A stretch of 64,000 nt of DNA from Hippopus hippopus. Taxonomy: Eukaryota; Mollusca; Bivalvia; Cardiida; Cardiidae. The notes beneath the pieces are model-generated. The model was not told where the DNA came from. It searched no databases and saw only the letters and a program-made list of their open reading frames with translations. The translations under genes and the position numbers were made by a program. The stretch covers positions 1,860,001 to 1,924,000 of the forward strand of contig OX328103.1 in the NCBI GenBank assembly GCA_946811185.2. The letters are read 5' to 3'. Positions 33,050 to 44,884 of the stretch are shown piece by piece. Each line of letters opens with the position of its first letter. Position 1 is the stretch's first letter.

Positions 33050-33263
33050 TGACCAAACTTTACGATCTAATTAGAAGAGGGCTTTTCAAAACATTGTGGG
33101 AAAGGGAGAAAATACTGCTAACCAGCATTTTCTCCTGTACCCCTCATTTTTTTTTCTATCCATTTATTTACAAATCCAATCTTTTTATCCACGCTATTTT
33201 AATCGTCTGCAAATCCTTTCAGTTTTGACGAGTCTTAAATTTTTTCGTTCGGTAAAGAGTCAA
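33050..33263 (-). mobile_element. Family A MITE, minus strand
   Basis: Palindrome GGAGAAAATACTGCTAACCA. The right part shows CGTCTGCAAATCCTTTCAGT. Confidence 0.72.
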
Positions 33264-33513
33264 AGCTATTCTTTGTATCTCTATTCAAGTCCCAGGTCAC
33301 GTAGCCTCTCTTCCTAACAGCAACGCTCTAAATTAATACAGTTTGATATGCAAATACAGCTCTTTTTTTGAAATAATTTCCAAGAAAAATTATCGACTGT
33401 AGACAGAGGAAGAAAGAAAATAAATTATCGCGTGTTTTTTTTAACTATTGATTTTTTTTTTGGTCGTTATTCGCTAACCCTTTTCACTGGAGCCTGAAAT
33501 TCGAAATGGTCTT

Positions 33514-33742
33514 ATAACCCCTTACCACACAATCCCGGGCTCATACGACCCTGAGAAAGAAGCCCTTTGAAGACATTGTAGGAAAAGGAGAAAATGCTGG
33601 TGACCGGCATTTTCTCCTTTTCCCACAATGTTTTCTACCGTATCAAAGACAGAAATCGACATTTCAGATACATTTAATTTGTCGTCTGCAAATGCTTTCA
33701 AATTGAATCAGTCCAGAATTTTGTCGTTTGGTAAATAGTCAA
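33514..33742 (-). mobile_element. Family A MITE, minus strand
   Basis: CCTTACCACACAATCCCGGG at the left, intact palindrome, GTCGTTTGGTAAATAGTCAA at the right. Confidence 0.82.
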
Positions 33743-33835
33743 ATCAAATAGGCGCTGATACAGTAAGTGTAGGCTATTTGAAGACAAAGCTTCAAATTTG
33801 CTTCTGCATTGTTTTTGGAAAAGAAATAAATCACC

Positions 33836-34186
33836 ACTACTTCTACTACTACTACTACTACTACTAACGCTACCAATTCCACTTATTAATTTACAATAAC
33901 AACAACAACAACAACTACTACTACTACTACTACTTGTACCACTTCTTCTTCCTCTTCTTCTTCTACTACTACTTTTAACTTTCACTACTTTTACTTCTTT
34001 TACTGCTACTATTGCAACTTCTACTTTAACTACTACTACCGCTACTATTACTACTACTACAACTAGTTTTACTACTACTACTTCTTCTACTACTACTACT
34101 AGTTTTACTACTACTACCACTATTAATACTACGTTTACTACTAAAACTACTACTACTACTACTATCACCATAAATACTACAATTAC
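33836..34186. repeat. 350-bp imperfect (ACT)n trinucleotide array
   Basis: Runs of ACT with ACA, TCT and TTT interruptions throughout. Open frames across it only reflect the codon-sized period. Confidence 0.93.
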
Positions 34187-34301
34187 TGCTTATCACGAAA
34201 TTCGAAATTGAAAAAATTTGGTGCGAAAGACCGGTACTATACCTTGCCGTCTCCACCGAAAAAGTTATCGTTGTATAACAAATTCACTGTCCTGAATGGG
34301 C

Positions 34302-34497
34302 TGGGCCCCGGCAGCTGAGTCTGTAGCGCACAGGAACTTGAGAACAGCGGGTCGCTGGTTCGATCCCAGGCTCAGTCAATTTCCTTCCACCTGAGGATTG
34401 ATGATAGTCATTGCGACAGGATTCATTCCTGTCTCACCGCTGACCTATGTTTCGACGATGGTTATGTGAGAAAGCAGCCAGTGGCTTGGACAGAATA
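34302..34497 (+). mobile_element. SINE-1 copy, 3'-truncated
   Basis: Head GGGCCCCGGCAGCTGAGTCT and B box TGGTTCGATCCCAGG. The body stops after CAGTGGCTTGGACAGAATAT. Confidence 0.68.
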
Positions 34498-34724
34498 TTT
34501 AGGGCCTTTTTCAATGTGCAAAATGCGAATTTATGACAACAATGGCCATGTTTTATACCTAGGCTTATCATATTTATGCGTATTAACTCTTTTGATCTGG
34601 ATCTACACTGTTTGCAGAAGGACAATGAACCCCGTTTACCATGGGTTACTGTCTTGGTACTATTTGAATATTCCAATTTTCGAGATTTTCACGAAAAAAA
34701 TATTAATGAGATATTAGGATTGTT

Positions 34725-34948
34725 AAGTTCTTTTTAGCCAACAAATTTCAGTCCGGATCTAACTGAAAGCATTTTCAAATGACACATTAAATGTGGCTTT
34801 AAAATTGGGATCTGTCTTTAAGATGATAGAAAACATTGTGAGAAAAAGGAGAAAATGCTGGTTACCAGCATTTTCTCCTTTTCTTACAATGTTTTCAAAA
34901 GCTTTCCCAGGATCGTGAGAACACGTGGTCATATGAAAAAAGGATTAA
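34725..34948 (+). mobile_element. Family A MITE
   Basis: Intact palindrome (GGAGAAAATGCTGGTTACCA) with degraded ends. Confidence 0.72.
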
Positions 34949-35068
34949 TTGGACAGGAAGTGAGGGTCGAAAAAGGGTTAATTTTAGTCTTGACATGACG
35001 CCCCTCTCTCTAACGGACATAATTAAGGCCCCATACTTTTTTGTCTTGTCTAAATTATTCGTATATTT

Positions 35069-35322
35069 GAGCCATGCTTTGTGAAAAGGGGGCTTAATGC
35101 ATCTGCAAAAAGTTTCGACTCATGTCCGCCTGCGCGGACAGCGCCGGCTGACATGAGTCGAAACTTTTTGCTATTGGTTAATTTTCAACGATGTCAAAGG
35201 AACATTCTACCTCATGATTCAATTGGTTGTTTTATAAAATGGATTTAATGGATTTACAGCCATATGATGATTTGCTTGGTATCACTAAAACGCATTAAGA
35301 CCCCCTTTTGCGAGAGCATGGC
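35069..35322. mobile_element. Family C MITE, full length
   Basis: GAGCCATGCTTTGTGAAAAG to TTTTGCGAGAGCATGGC, palindrome CGCCTGCGCGGACAGCGCCG. Confidence 0.84.
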
Positions 35323-35404
35323 CCATATTTCTTGTGAGTGCGGATAAAAATTCTGTCAAATTTAATCTTCCACTGTATTAAGCCGCCGTCAATTCTGTGA
35401 ATCG

Positions 35405-35465
35405 TATTTACAAAGATCAGGCTATGAAACACACTTCACAAACATGCAGTGTGATCTTTGTCAAC
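35405..35465. mobile_element. Family B relic
   Basis: AACATGCAGTGTGATCTTTG only. Confidence 0.42.
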
Positions 35466-35489
35466 CTTTAGTTTAAATATATTTACATC

Positions 35490-35682
35490 GATTGAGAAAC
35501 AAGTTCTTGCAACTTATATACTAATCTTTCTCGATTCTGCTTCCTGGGAACTACAACAGTGCTCGCGCCGAATGTATGTGCTGATGAACAATCCAAAAAT
35601 TGACATTCGCTTCCGGGTCTCGAACTCGGGACCTTATGGTTACGAAGCGGACGCTCTACCTCACACACACGGACACCACACT
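35490..35682 (-). mobile_element. SINE-3 copy, minus strand
   Basis: On the minus strand: TGGTGTCCGTGTGTGTGAGG, GTAGAGCGTCCGC, B box GAGTTCGAGACCC, then a body shared with 2122-2325, ending in GTTTCTCAATCG. It is well preserved. Confidence 0.75.
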
Positions 35683-35804
35683 TTGTCAATCTTTTGATAT
35701 CAAACTGTTTTCAAAGCCCGTCTCTCTCAGGCTCAGGATTGTCTGGTACAGAGTTCATTTCTGTGCGTTTTTGCGGACAGTGTATGACCTAGCATAGAAC
35801 TAAC

Positions 35805-36007
35805 CGGTATGATGAAAATCATTGTGACAAGATTCATTCCTCTCTCACTGCAGATCGTTGTTTCAATGGTACCTATGCCAGTGGGAAAGCAGTCAGTTGC
35901 GTTGGAACGATGCTAAGTACTGGTAAAAAATATTCGTAAAAACGTTGATAGGTGCACTGGTCGCCGAGATATAACTGAAATGATGTTGTACTGGCGTAAA
36001 ACACCTA
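35805..36007 (+). mobile_element. SINE-1 body fragment
   Basis: Starts at ATGATGAAAATCATTGTGAC without the tRNA head and runs through the body to the tail side (GTACTGGCGTAAAACACC). Confidence 0.6.
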
Positions 36008-36009
36008 GC

Positions 36010-36410
36010 AAACAAAATTGCTTTAGAACGACCCCCAGCTTTACCAGTATAATAGGCGAATAGTTGATAGATTTAAACCTAATATATAGAGTTGCTTCCC
36101 TTCGATTACAAAAACCGGTTTCGAACAAACAACTACATTTGACAAATTCATTGATATTTATAATGCTTATTTTAGTTTTCATTTGAAGAAGTTTGTCCAA
36201 AGACATTGATGGAAGAAATGTTTGTAGGGATATAAGAAGACTCTTAAGTTGTAACTGAAAATATGGTAGTGGATGTTGTAGATTCAAGGTCGTGAAATAG
36301 CTTTCGTTGCCTATGGAAAAAAAAACCAAAATCATATAGACACCGCCATGGAACGCCAAAACTAATCAGTATTTGAAATTTGGGCTAGAAATAACCATAC
36401 TTATCGGTCA
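36010..36410. other. Unassigned sequence
   Basis: A 148-codon minus-strand frame ends in the SINE and has no recognisable domain. Confidence 0.4.
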
Positions 36411-36412
36411 CT

Positions 36413-36625
36413 TTAACACTTCACCTTACAATCCCGATTTTTAACAACCTTTGAAAACATTGTGGGAAAAGGAGAAAATGCTGGTAACCAGCATTTTCTC
36501 CTTTTCCCACAGTGTTTTCCAACCTCATGGACGAATTTCACCATTTTAGTTGTTATTCAATTTGTCGTCTACAAATACTTTCAATTTGGGCCAGTCTAAA
36601 ATGTTGTCGTTTGGAAAAGGATTAC
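36413..36625 (-). mobile_element. Family A MITE, minus strand
   Basis: TTAACACTTCACCTTACAAT at the left, perfect palindrome, GTCGTTTGGAAAAGGATTA at the right. Confidence 0.8.
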
Positions 36626-37133
36626 GATCATGGACAAATCTCATCATTTAAGTCAGATTTTATTTTTATCACATAACCTCCCTTGTTTTCATTGTAATAG
36701 ATGTATACCCATTATGAATTTTCTTATCTTATAAACGTTTGATATCACAATTATATTACGTCATTTTTGGCGTCATTTTGTACATGTTTCATATTTTGTA
36801 CATATTTCACAGAAGTGAATGGGTTTTATAGATATTACCGCGCGAGCATCTATCGATGGTTTTGCATCATCTGATCTATAATTTGTTAAATATTGTTGTG
36901 TGATGAAAAGAATCTGACATTCGTTTGCGTTTGAGATAAAATTTTATTAAACTCGTCAAGATAAAATAGTAATGAAGCTCGCCAAAGGCTCGCCCAATAA
37001 CATTTTCCCTAGACTCGTTTGATAAAATTTTAACTCAAATGCCGACTCGTGTGTCAGATCCTATATAGATCTAGATTTATCTCCTGCAAATGCTATCAAT
37101 TTGGAAGGGTCTAAAATTTGTCGAATGGAAGAG
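36625..37133 (-). mobile_element. Family A right half split by a family I element
   Basis: CAAATCTCATCATTTAAGTC (left piece) and CTGCAAATGCTATCAATTTG (right piece, from about 37083) are contiguous in intact A copies. Family I occupies the gap. Confidence 0.7.
36656..37075. mobile_element. Family I element inserted in a family A half
   Basis: TTTATCACATAACCTCCCTTG to TGTCAGATCCTATATAGATC, with inverted GATAAAATTTTA segments near 36940 and 37020. Family A sequence flanks both sides. Confidence 0.72.
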
Positions 37134-37514
37134 GAATAAACTAATGTCTCTACACCGCAATGAATACAAAAATTTCAAAGAATTTTCCCAGTTACCTCAA
37201 CTGCCATGTAAACCTCACGTGCAAAGGCAATAATATGACAAATATCGAAATCTCGTCTCAGATCTCGTTTGTCTCCCATTGATCCGTGATTAACCCCGAG
37301 AACACAGGGATGCGTGAAAACCTCTCTGACTTCACTTTATAGGATGGAATCAAACACGCGTAGTTTTATTCTTCAATTAATATCAAGAATATCGTTTGTG
37401 ACGAGCGCATTAAATGATGTGACGTTTGCCTCTCGGAGTCCGGGACGTGAGAGGATGGGAAATTCTAGGGAATTGTGGGAAATGACGAGTTTGGAAAGGG
37501 GTGGGGGGGGAGAA
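37134..37514. promoter_or_regulatory. Repeat-free island, candidate regulatory
   Basis: Contains CCTCACGTGCAAAGG, TTCAATTAATATCAAG and ATTAAATGATGTGACG. No repeats. Inference only. Confidence 0.28.
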
Positions 37515-37817
37515 GATTGATTGTATGGTGTTTGACGCCGTTTTCAAAATTATTCCAGTTATATCAAGGCAGCCAGTGCACCTATCCATGCTTTCCTGGA
37601 TTTATTTTTACCAGTACTAAGACAATATTCTTTCCAAGCCACTGGCTGCTTTCACATACAACCATCGTCGAAACAATAGTCAGCGGTGAGAGAGAAAGAA
37701 ATCCTGTCACAATGACTACCATCAATCCTCGGAAGGAACTTGACTGAGCTGGAGATCGAACCAGCAACCCGCTGTTCTCAAGTCCTATACGCTACCGACT
37801 GAGCTACCGGGGCTCGG
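37515..37817 (-). mobile_element. SINE-1 copy, full length
   Basis: Tail GATTGATTGTATGGTG. The minus-strand head reads GAGCCCCGGTAGCTCAGTCG, with B box CTGGTTCGATCTCC. Confidence 0.78.
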
Positions 37818-38003
37818 AGGGAAAGGGAATGGGTGGGAGGCCGGGGAGTTTGAAAGAAGAGGATTTATAAAAATCTGTTCTAGACATGCAGTAAGAATTT
37901 TCTTTGAAAAAAGCACTAATTGATAGGCTTTTCCAAATGCTCGTATCTTTCAATCTTGTTATTCTATAGGAACATTGTTTTCTGAAAGAAAAGCGTCTAA
38001 ATT

Positions 38004-38246
38004 TTAACTCACATCCTGATGAATAAATGAAATGAAACTTTCAAGCGGATAGTAAAAATCCAAAATGATACTATTTGTAATTATTATTATTATTATTATT
38101 TTTTTTTTTTGGGGGGGGGGGAGAATAATATCTCCTTTTCGGACAGTGTAGATCCAAGATCAGACTGCACGTTCTGTGCAGTCTGATCTTGATCTACACT
38201 GTCCGCAAAAGGTCATTGAGTTGCGCTTAGCAGACTACGGGTTAAA
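38004..38246. mobile_element. Family B MITE with a simple repeat inside
   Basis: TTAACTCACATCCTGATGAA at the left, ACGGGTTAA at the right, palindrome at 38140-38205. The body is expanded by an (ATT)n-T-G tract. Confidence 0.78.
38078..38122. repeat. (ATT)n-T-G tract inside a family B copy
   Basis: Seven ATT units, a T run, then about ten G. Confidence 0.9.
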
Positions 38247-38329
38247 AAAACGATGTCTCGAAACCTCGGTTAGTAGACTGTACCTGCATTTGAACTAAAA
38301 AGAATATAAACAATGGATGTCTAGAACCC

Positions 38330-38612
38330 ATCCATCGGGCGATCCGCCTGCTCGACTATTCATCCATTCCAACACCCGACCATCTGTCTGTCTATCCATT
38401 CATCCATCTGCACATCCAACTATCCAACCGACCTCACCCATCCTTCCAACGATCCGTCCATTTCAATCAAATCTACCAGGCTCATCTATCAATCAATCCA
38501 TTCCTCCCACTCACTCATCAACCTAACAATCTAGCCATCCATCCATCCGTCCGTCCGTCCGTCCGTCCGTCCATCCATCCATCCATCCGGGCATCCATCG
38601 AACCATCTTTCT
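38330..38612. repeat. (CATC)/(CCGT) tetranucleotide array
   Basis: Imperfect CCATC units from 38330. The purest part is 38535-38589, with CATC, then CCGT, then CATC blocks. Confidence 0.9.
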
Positions 38613-39129
38613 ATTCATTCATACATAAAAAAGGCCAACAAATATATCAAGAGTAAGCCAAAGACCTGTCCATTGCTAATTGTCCACCATTTTTAAGTCC
38701 TACAGTTATTTTCAACATCTATCTGACCATTCATCCGTTCATTCTTGCATTCCTAACTCGAGTCAGAAAATCTAGAAAAAAAACTACAAGTAAAATACAT
38801 GTACATAATGTATTTAAACCAGAAAGAGCAACCAACTTCAAGTTCTGCAATCTTTTATCAACAGGCAACGTTATCACGTGACTCGCCGCGAGATTTTCCT
38901 TCTAATTCGTCACTCTACTCTGTCAGTCATTTGACGGTTCCATATGCGAGCGTTTCCGAGGTATTGACTCCGAAAATAATGATGATATCGTCAAAAGCGA
39001 CAGAGAGAAAATATTTCTGAGAAAATGTCGACCCGTGGCGCCCCCATTAACTGCTAAAATGATAGAGAAGCCGAGGTTAATCGATTGGGGTCATATGAAT
39101 AATAATATCAGCGCGCGAAATCTTTATGA
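38613..39129. promoter_or_regulatory. Repeat-free island, candidate regulatory
   Basis: ATCACGTGACTCGCC at 38873, AATAATGATGATATCG and GGTTAATCGATTGGGG. It directly precedes the ~181-bp array. Confidence 0.28.
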
Positions 39130-40345
39130 GTTAACGTTTAGAGTGATTATACTGGAGCTGTCATCGGAGGTTGACTCTTTACCAAACGACAAAATCTTAG
39201 ACTTGTCGAAATTCAAAGCATTTGCAGACGACAATTTTAATGTGGCTCAGATGTTGAAAAGGAGAGTGATTAGACTGGAGTTGTCATCACGGGTTGACTC
39301 CTTGCCAAACGACAAAATCTTAGATTTGTCCAAATTGAAAGCATTTGCAGACGACAATTTCAATGTGACTCAAATGATGATATTTGTCTCAGAATGGGTA
39401 AAAAAACAACAGAAAAGGAGAAAATGCTAATTGCATATGTTTACAATGGTTATACTAGAGCTGTTATCGCGGGTTGACTCTTTACCAAACGACAAAATTT
39501 TAGAATTGTCCAAATTCAAAGCAATTGCAGAGGACAATTTTAACGTGACTCAAATGATGAAATCTGTGTTAGAATGGGTAGAAAACATTGCAGGTAAAGG
39601 GGAAAATACTGGTTACCTGCGTTTTAAGTGATTATACCACACTCTCATCATAGGTTGACTCTTTACCAAACGACGAAATTTTAGACTTGTTCAAATTGGA
39701 AGTATTTGCAGACGACAATTTAGATAATGTGACTCAAATCATGAAATTTGTCTTGGAATGGGTAGAAAAACATTGTTGGAAAGGGAGAAAATGCTGGTTA
39801 CCAATATTTACAGCGATTATACTGGAGCTGCCATCGCAGTTTAACTATCTACTAAATGACAAAATCTTAGATTTGTCCAAATTGGAAAGCATTTGCAGAC
39901 GACAATTTCAATAAGACTTAAATGATGAAATTTGTATATGAATGGGTGGATAACATTGTGGGCAAAGGAGAAAATGCTGGCCACCAATGTTTAGAGAGAT
40001 TATACTGGAGCTGTGATCGCAAGTTGACTCCTTACCAAACGACAAAATCTTAGACTTGTTCAAAGTGAAAGCATTTGCAGGCGACAATTTAAATGTGACT
40101 CAAATGAAGGAATTTGTCCTAGATTGGGTAGAAAACGTTGCAGGAAAAGGAGAAAATGCTGGTTACCAATGTTTAGAGTGATTATACTGGAGCTGTCATC
40201 GAGGGTTGACTGTTTACCAAACGAAAAAATCTTAAGACTTGTCCACGTTGGAAGTATTTGCAGACGACAATTTAGAATGTGGTTCAAATGATTGAATTGG
40301 TATCTGAATGGGTAGAAAACATTGTGGGAAAAGGAGAAAATTAAT
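39130..40345 (+). repeat. Tandem array of a family A left half, ~181-bp period
   Basis: Seven units begin near 39140, 39267, 39447, 39628, 39814, 39993 and 40176, each with a GATTATACTGGAGCTG-like start followed by a family A left half (TTTACCAAACGACAAAATCT ... GGAGAAAATGCTGGTTACCA). The first unit is short (127 bp) and the rest are 179-186 bp. Units are diverged, so the array is not recent. Confidence 0.88.
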
Positions 40346-40359
40346 TAAAGGTTTATAAA

Positions 40360-40470
40360 TGTTTAGAAAGTAACACAACTTCTGATTGCCTAAACCATTT
40401 GGTTTATCCAATCAGAAGTTGTGCTACTTTCAAATTTAGAAAAAAAAATCTTGAGAATAAGATATTTCAA
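40360..40470. mobile_element. Family E palindrome
   Basis: AAAGTAACACAACTTCTGAT, AAACCATTTGGTTTATCCAA, complement arm. Confidence 0.72.
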
Positions 40471-41384
40471 ACATAAGCAAAACTCGCAACAATATTCAGG
40501 GAAGGGAGATAAATGAATCCTGTCGCAACATTTGACTTTCAACAAAAAGTTTCAGCCGAGCTGGAATTACGAGTCTTGGATAAGACAGTGACTTGAAAGC
40601 ATACAGTTTCTTGCGTGATAACACCAATGCGCTGAGCTTTTATCCTAATACATCAATACTGTATTTAATGCAAATTGTAGACCGTAGACCGAGTTTTTAA
40701 ATGATAAACTATTCATCAATTATTTGGTGTTATAAGATACAGATTTATTTATTTACGAGCATTTAGGAATAGGCACAGTCTTTAAAATATTCTCCCAGAC
40801 GCCGTCTCTGCAAGAGACGCATTTTTGACATATTGTTGAATTTATGTTTTGATTTGTGTGTTAAAGCCTCATATCCTCTTCATCCTCATTTTTTTTCTGT
40901 CTCATCTTCTTGATGTGGGTGAAATATCATTAAAATTTTAAAAAGGGAATAGCAGAAATTGGTAATACCAAGCATACAAGGCGCATATTTGTTCACGGAG
41001 ATTCCGTCGTAAAAATAGCCCACGCCTAAAATAGAAGAGGAAGCGGGGAGATGTGCTCATAGTAGGAAGTACACAAAGCTTCGGTATCAAAGATGATGTA
41101 AGCAAGCAGCATCAAACCAAGCAATGGATATACTTCGGCGTTAATATACGCTCTGCGTGCTTTTTTTTTCTCTTTTTTTTTTCAGACATCCCTGCAGTAT
41201 GCAAATTACCTCACACCTTATTAACATATTTTGAGTCTTTCCTCGAAATATGCATATAGGAAGCTCCTATTAATTAACGCTTCAGTGGCGTAAAGAAGGT
41301 TCTGCTACTTTTTCTGAAATTGTTGCCTACTTATTTGACGGCTTACTTTAAATTCTTAGTCCAATCAAAGGGGTATACTAGCCT
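40471..41384. other. Unassigned sequence
   Basis: A SINE-1-like scrap (AATCCTGTCGCAACATTTGA) at about 40515, otherwise nothing recognised. Confidence 0.4.
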
Positions 41385-41575
41385 TTAACTCTTTACGAAA
41401 CGAAAAATGAAAGCAATGAAAAGAACGTTTTTGGAAACTGAAAAAGAATTATTGGGAAAGGTACAAACTTTGTGGGAATAGAAGAAAATGCTAGTTACCA
41501 GCATTTTTTCCTTTTCCCACATCGTTTTCAAAAGGCTTCTTTCTCAGTGTCGTTAACACTCTGTTTGTGTTGTAG
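41385..41575 (+). mobile_element. Family A MITE
   Basis: Starts TTAACTCTTTACGAAACG. Palindrome GAAAATGCTAGTTACCAGCA. The left half is shortened. Confidence 0.74.
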
Positions 41576-41744
41576 GCAGTTTAAAAGGTGCATCTGATTC
41601 CACTTGTTGTGCTAAGTGTTGCTAGGAAACGCGACAGACGAAGCGGTTAAAATCATTTAAAAGCCAGACAATGAATAAAAAGACACTAGCACCTTAATAG
41701 GCCTGTAAACCTTTCTCGACCGTTTGCGATCTAAATAACTTCAC

Positions 41745-41820
41745 TGGACGGCGTAGATTAAGATCAGACTGCACGGAACGTGCAGTCTGATCTTAGATCT
41801 ACAACACCCGCTAATGGACT
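41745..41820. mobile_element. Family B palindrome
   Basis: AGATCAGACTGCACGGAACG then GCAGTCTGATCTTAGATCTA. Confidence 0.7.
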
Positions 41821-41841
41821 CTAAAATATGATAATGCATAT

Positions 41842-42103
41842 GAACCATGCTATATGAAAAGTGGATTTCGTGCATCTGTATAAGGTATCGACCAAGGTCA
41901 GCCTGCGTAGTCCGCGCAGGCTGACATGAGTCGAAAATTATTGCTTTTGATTAATGTTCTGTTTGTTCAAGAACCATTCTACATCATAATTTAGTTGGTT
42001 ATTTTACAAAATGGATTTTGTGGATCCATAATTATGTGATAACTTGCTTCGTATAATGCATCACGGCAATGCAATAAACCCTCCTTTGCCAGAGCATGGC
42101 TTA
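41842..42103. mobile_element. Family C MITE, full length
   Basis: GAACCATGCTATATGAAAAG to TTTGCCAGAGCATGGCTT, palindrome AGCCTGCGTAGTCCGCGCAG. Confidence 0.8.
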
Positions 42104-42294
42104 TATTCATTCGCAACTTAAATAAACCTTTTGATCTTCAGAAAATGACAAAACTTATTTATCATGTAAGGACAGGGTTAAATTTTTAGTCTAGGTATTT
42201 AATGTAGATGAAATTGATAGCTGTTTCTTGTTGCAAAAAAGAGGCGCAACAAAATGCAACTCTAGCAGTGCTTGGATCAAATATATTAATGAAA

Positions 42295-42370
42295 TACGTT
42301 GACAATATGGATCCAGGATCATACTGCTTGTCTCTTGCCAGTCTGATCTTGGATCTATATTGTCAGCATT
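42295..42370. mobile_element. Family B palindrome, diverged
   Basis: GATCCAGGATCATACTGCTT then CCAGTCTGATCTTGGATCTA. Confidence 0.62.
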
Positions 42371-42396
42371 TCACTCATTATCGCCCGTAAAAAGCT

Positions 42397-42660
42397 GTTT
42401 TAACTGTTAATATACAATCCGAACTTAATGTTTTTAAAAGTTATAACTTTAAAATGGAGAGACTCTCTAAAAAGAAAGAAATATTGTGCAAAAAGGACAA
42501 AATGCCGGTATCCAGCATTTTCTCCTTCTTTTTCTACAGTATTTTCAATCCTATCAAAACAAAATCCAATCACGTAACTTTAGCCACTTTTAATTTGTCG
42601 TCTGCAAACGCTTTCAATTTGGCAGAGTCTAAAATTTTGTCGTCTGGAAAAGGGATTAAC
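42397..42660 (-). mobile_element. Family A MITE, minus strand, diverged
   Basis: Palindrome GACAAAATGCCGGTATCCAG. The right end GTCGTCTGGAAAAGGGATTA is well kept. Confidence 0.74.
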
Positions 42661-42780
42661 ATTATCTAAGATATCAGTTTAAGATATTTTCCTATAACGT
42701 TTTATCTAACGCTTAAAAAGGCTGTCTTACACGCGAGTTTAAAGACGCCTTGGAATAAAAATGGCGCCACAAAACACTTT

Positions 42781-43010
42781 GTCTAATTCTTTTCCAAACG
42801 ACATAATTTCAAACCTATCCAAATTGAAAGCATTTGCAGACAACAGAATAAACGTGACAAAAAACTGAAATTTGTTTTGGAAATAGTAGCAAACGTTGTG
42901 GGAAAAGGAGAAAATGTTAGTAGCCAGCATTTTCTCCTATTCCCACAATGTTTTCAAAAGCTTTCATTCTCAGGTTCGTTAAAACTCGGAAGTGTGTGGT
43001 AAAGGGTTAA
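42781..43010 (+). mobile_element. Family A MITE
   Basis: CTAATTCTTTTCCAAACGAC to GTGTGTGGTAAAGGGTTAA, with the palindrome present. Confidence 0.8.
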
Positions 43011-43024
43011 CCCTATGCCTCTTG

Positions 43025-43140
43025 CAGACGACTTTTTTCTCTTGTTTGTAGCAGACGACTTTTGAAAACATTGTGATAAAAGGAGAAATTTCTCGTAACT
43101 ATTTTTGTCACGATGTTTTCGCTTGCATTTACATGTATAT
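43025..43140 (+). mobile_element. Family A subtype fragment (GAAATTTCTCG)
   Basis: GCAGACGACTTTTGAAAACA and GGAGAAATTTCTCGTAAC resemble the 31861 copy. Confidence 0.58.
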
Positions 43141-43743
43141 ATAGATCTTAAATTTATGTAGATTATTCATATACATGTATTAAAATGCTATTTTTAGAGT
43201 CGTCTGCAGGATGTAATGGGTCAGAGCAAGAAAGTTCTGCCAGGCTTATATTATGATTTATTCACCAAAGAGATACAAGCTTCTTATTAAAATCGAACAG
43301 GGTTTTCTATCGGGTTTCTGACTATTTATCCCTCCTCTCTATTACCATTTGTGGCGTTAGTAACGGTGTTTGGTCTAAATTTAATATCATAAAGCCCAGA
43401 TAGCCCCTTTAAAACAATGCGGGTGCTAAAATGCATTTTAATTAATTTTAAATCACACCTGTTAAAAGCACGAAATTTATTGTGAAGATGACAATGTGTT
43501 TTTTTTTTAAGTCGGCCCAAGAGTTATTCGGTGATAGAAAAAATGAATTTTAAAACCAGGTGAAAAGTAAGCAAAAAATAGAGCGACCTGGCAACTTTTG
43601 ACCTACTTTTAAAATTCATTTTTCTGCCAGCGACTAACACTTGGACAGACTGTACAATAAAAAAATGTGACCTTCGCAATAGTTTACATATTTTTAAATG
43701 TTATGATTAAGATTTAAATGAATTTAAACACCTGCATTGTTTA
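43141..43743. other. Unassigned sequence up to the 4.5-kb element
   Basis: No repeats or coding recognised. AACTTTTGACCTACTTTTAA near 43600 resembles nothing else in the window. Confidence 0.4.
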
Positions 43744-44884
43744 CTTTTAGCAGGGATCGTATATACACAGGGATAGGCAACGCAACTGGAGTTAAGACCA
43801 ATTATCGATTTTTCACTGACTTACCTGTGCGGCGTCCAATAATCCGTTGTCGTTCCTTGCGAGTTATTATCTTCCTTTCAGATAATATAATTCCTTGCCG
43901 ATTCCGACAATTTTTATATCCGCCAAAGAAGCGTTTAGTATGAATTGCGTTTCAATGTTTATGTCAGTGTTTTTCTATTATTGTTTTTTTCAGTTAAAGT
44001 GTTATTTTTTTTTATCTGGAAAATTTAAAGTGTCGACTAATTGGGCGTTTCAGATATACAGGTCATGTTGTCAGTTTTGATTTCACACGAAGTGTAAATT
44101 GTGAATGGAGATCAAAACGGCCCGGTGCCAAAACGACCCATTACCAAAACAACCCTCGTTTTCGTAGTAACTTAAAATATTTTAATATTTCTGCAGTGGA
44201 TATCTATTGCAAACAATTCGGGAAAAGCACACATCGCCTGTTGAAGGATTAAGTCCGTCTAACGTTTCGGAAGTGGGCTGCTTTTGTCCACTCCCTGTAT
44301 TTGGCATGATCACAAGTGGGATATATCAAGTTGTGTATCTGTCATGACACATCTACTGTCAGTAGTGTCCTCTTCTGTTTATAGACAATACGCATCATTG
44401 AAATTAAATATTTATTTTCTGATTTTCTTCTCCAAACATTTCAATTTGGTCAGGTCAAAAGCTTCTCATGTTATTAGGAGTGACAAACATTTCACTTGTA
44501 TGTAGTACAATGTATTAGGCCGGTAAACACAGAGATCTGTTAATAGTTATATACCCATTTTTCAATAGCAAACTACACAAAGGGCATATAGAACCAGAAA
44601 ATTGCCTTCACTGCCCATTAAATGGACCTTCCAATACATTTTCAGTTCAGCTTGCAGCTACTCTTAAATCACTGTCTTTGACAGAAAAAAAGGAGAATTT
44701 CCTGCAAAATGGAAAGAATTGGTGAACTTTCTGAAAAAGTAGGCTTGTGAAGTGTGAGGACCTGTATGCAACTCTGTTCCTACTTTTATACATTGGAATC
44801 AATTACATACACCAGTGGCCTTCACAATTTTATAATTTCGAATTAACCTGTGTACCTTACAACCTTGTGTGTTCGATGACTTCG

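Noticed and set aside
33698..34171. 157-codon minus-strand frame rich in Val and Ser
   Set aside because: It is a translation of the (ACT)n array. The period of three keeps every frame open.
39035..39914. Frames of 66-131 codons with repeated peptides
   Set aside because: They are readings through the tandem family A halves, and stops appear at unit boundaries.
39130..40345. CRISPR-like array
   Set aside because: Units are about 181 bp, diverged throughout, made of a eukaryotic MITE half, and lack short identical repeats with unique spacers.
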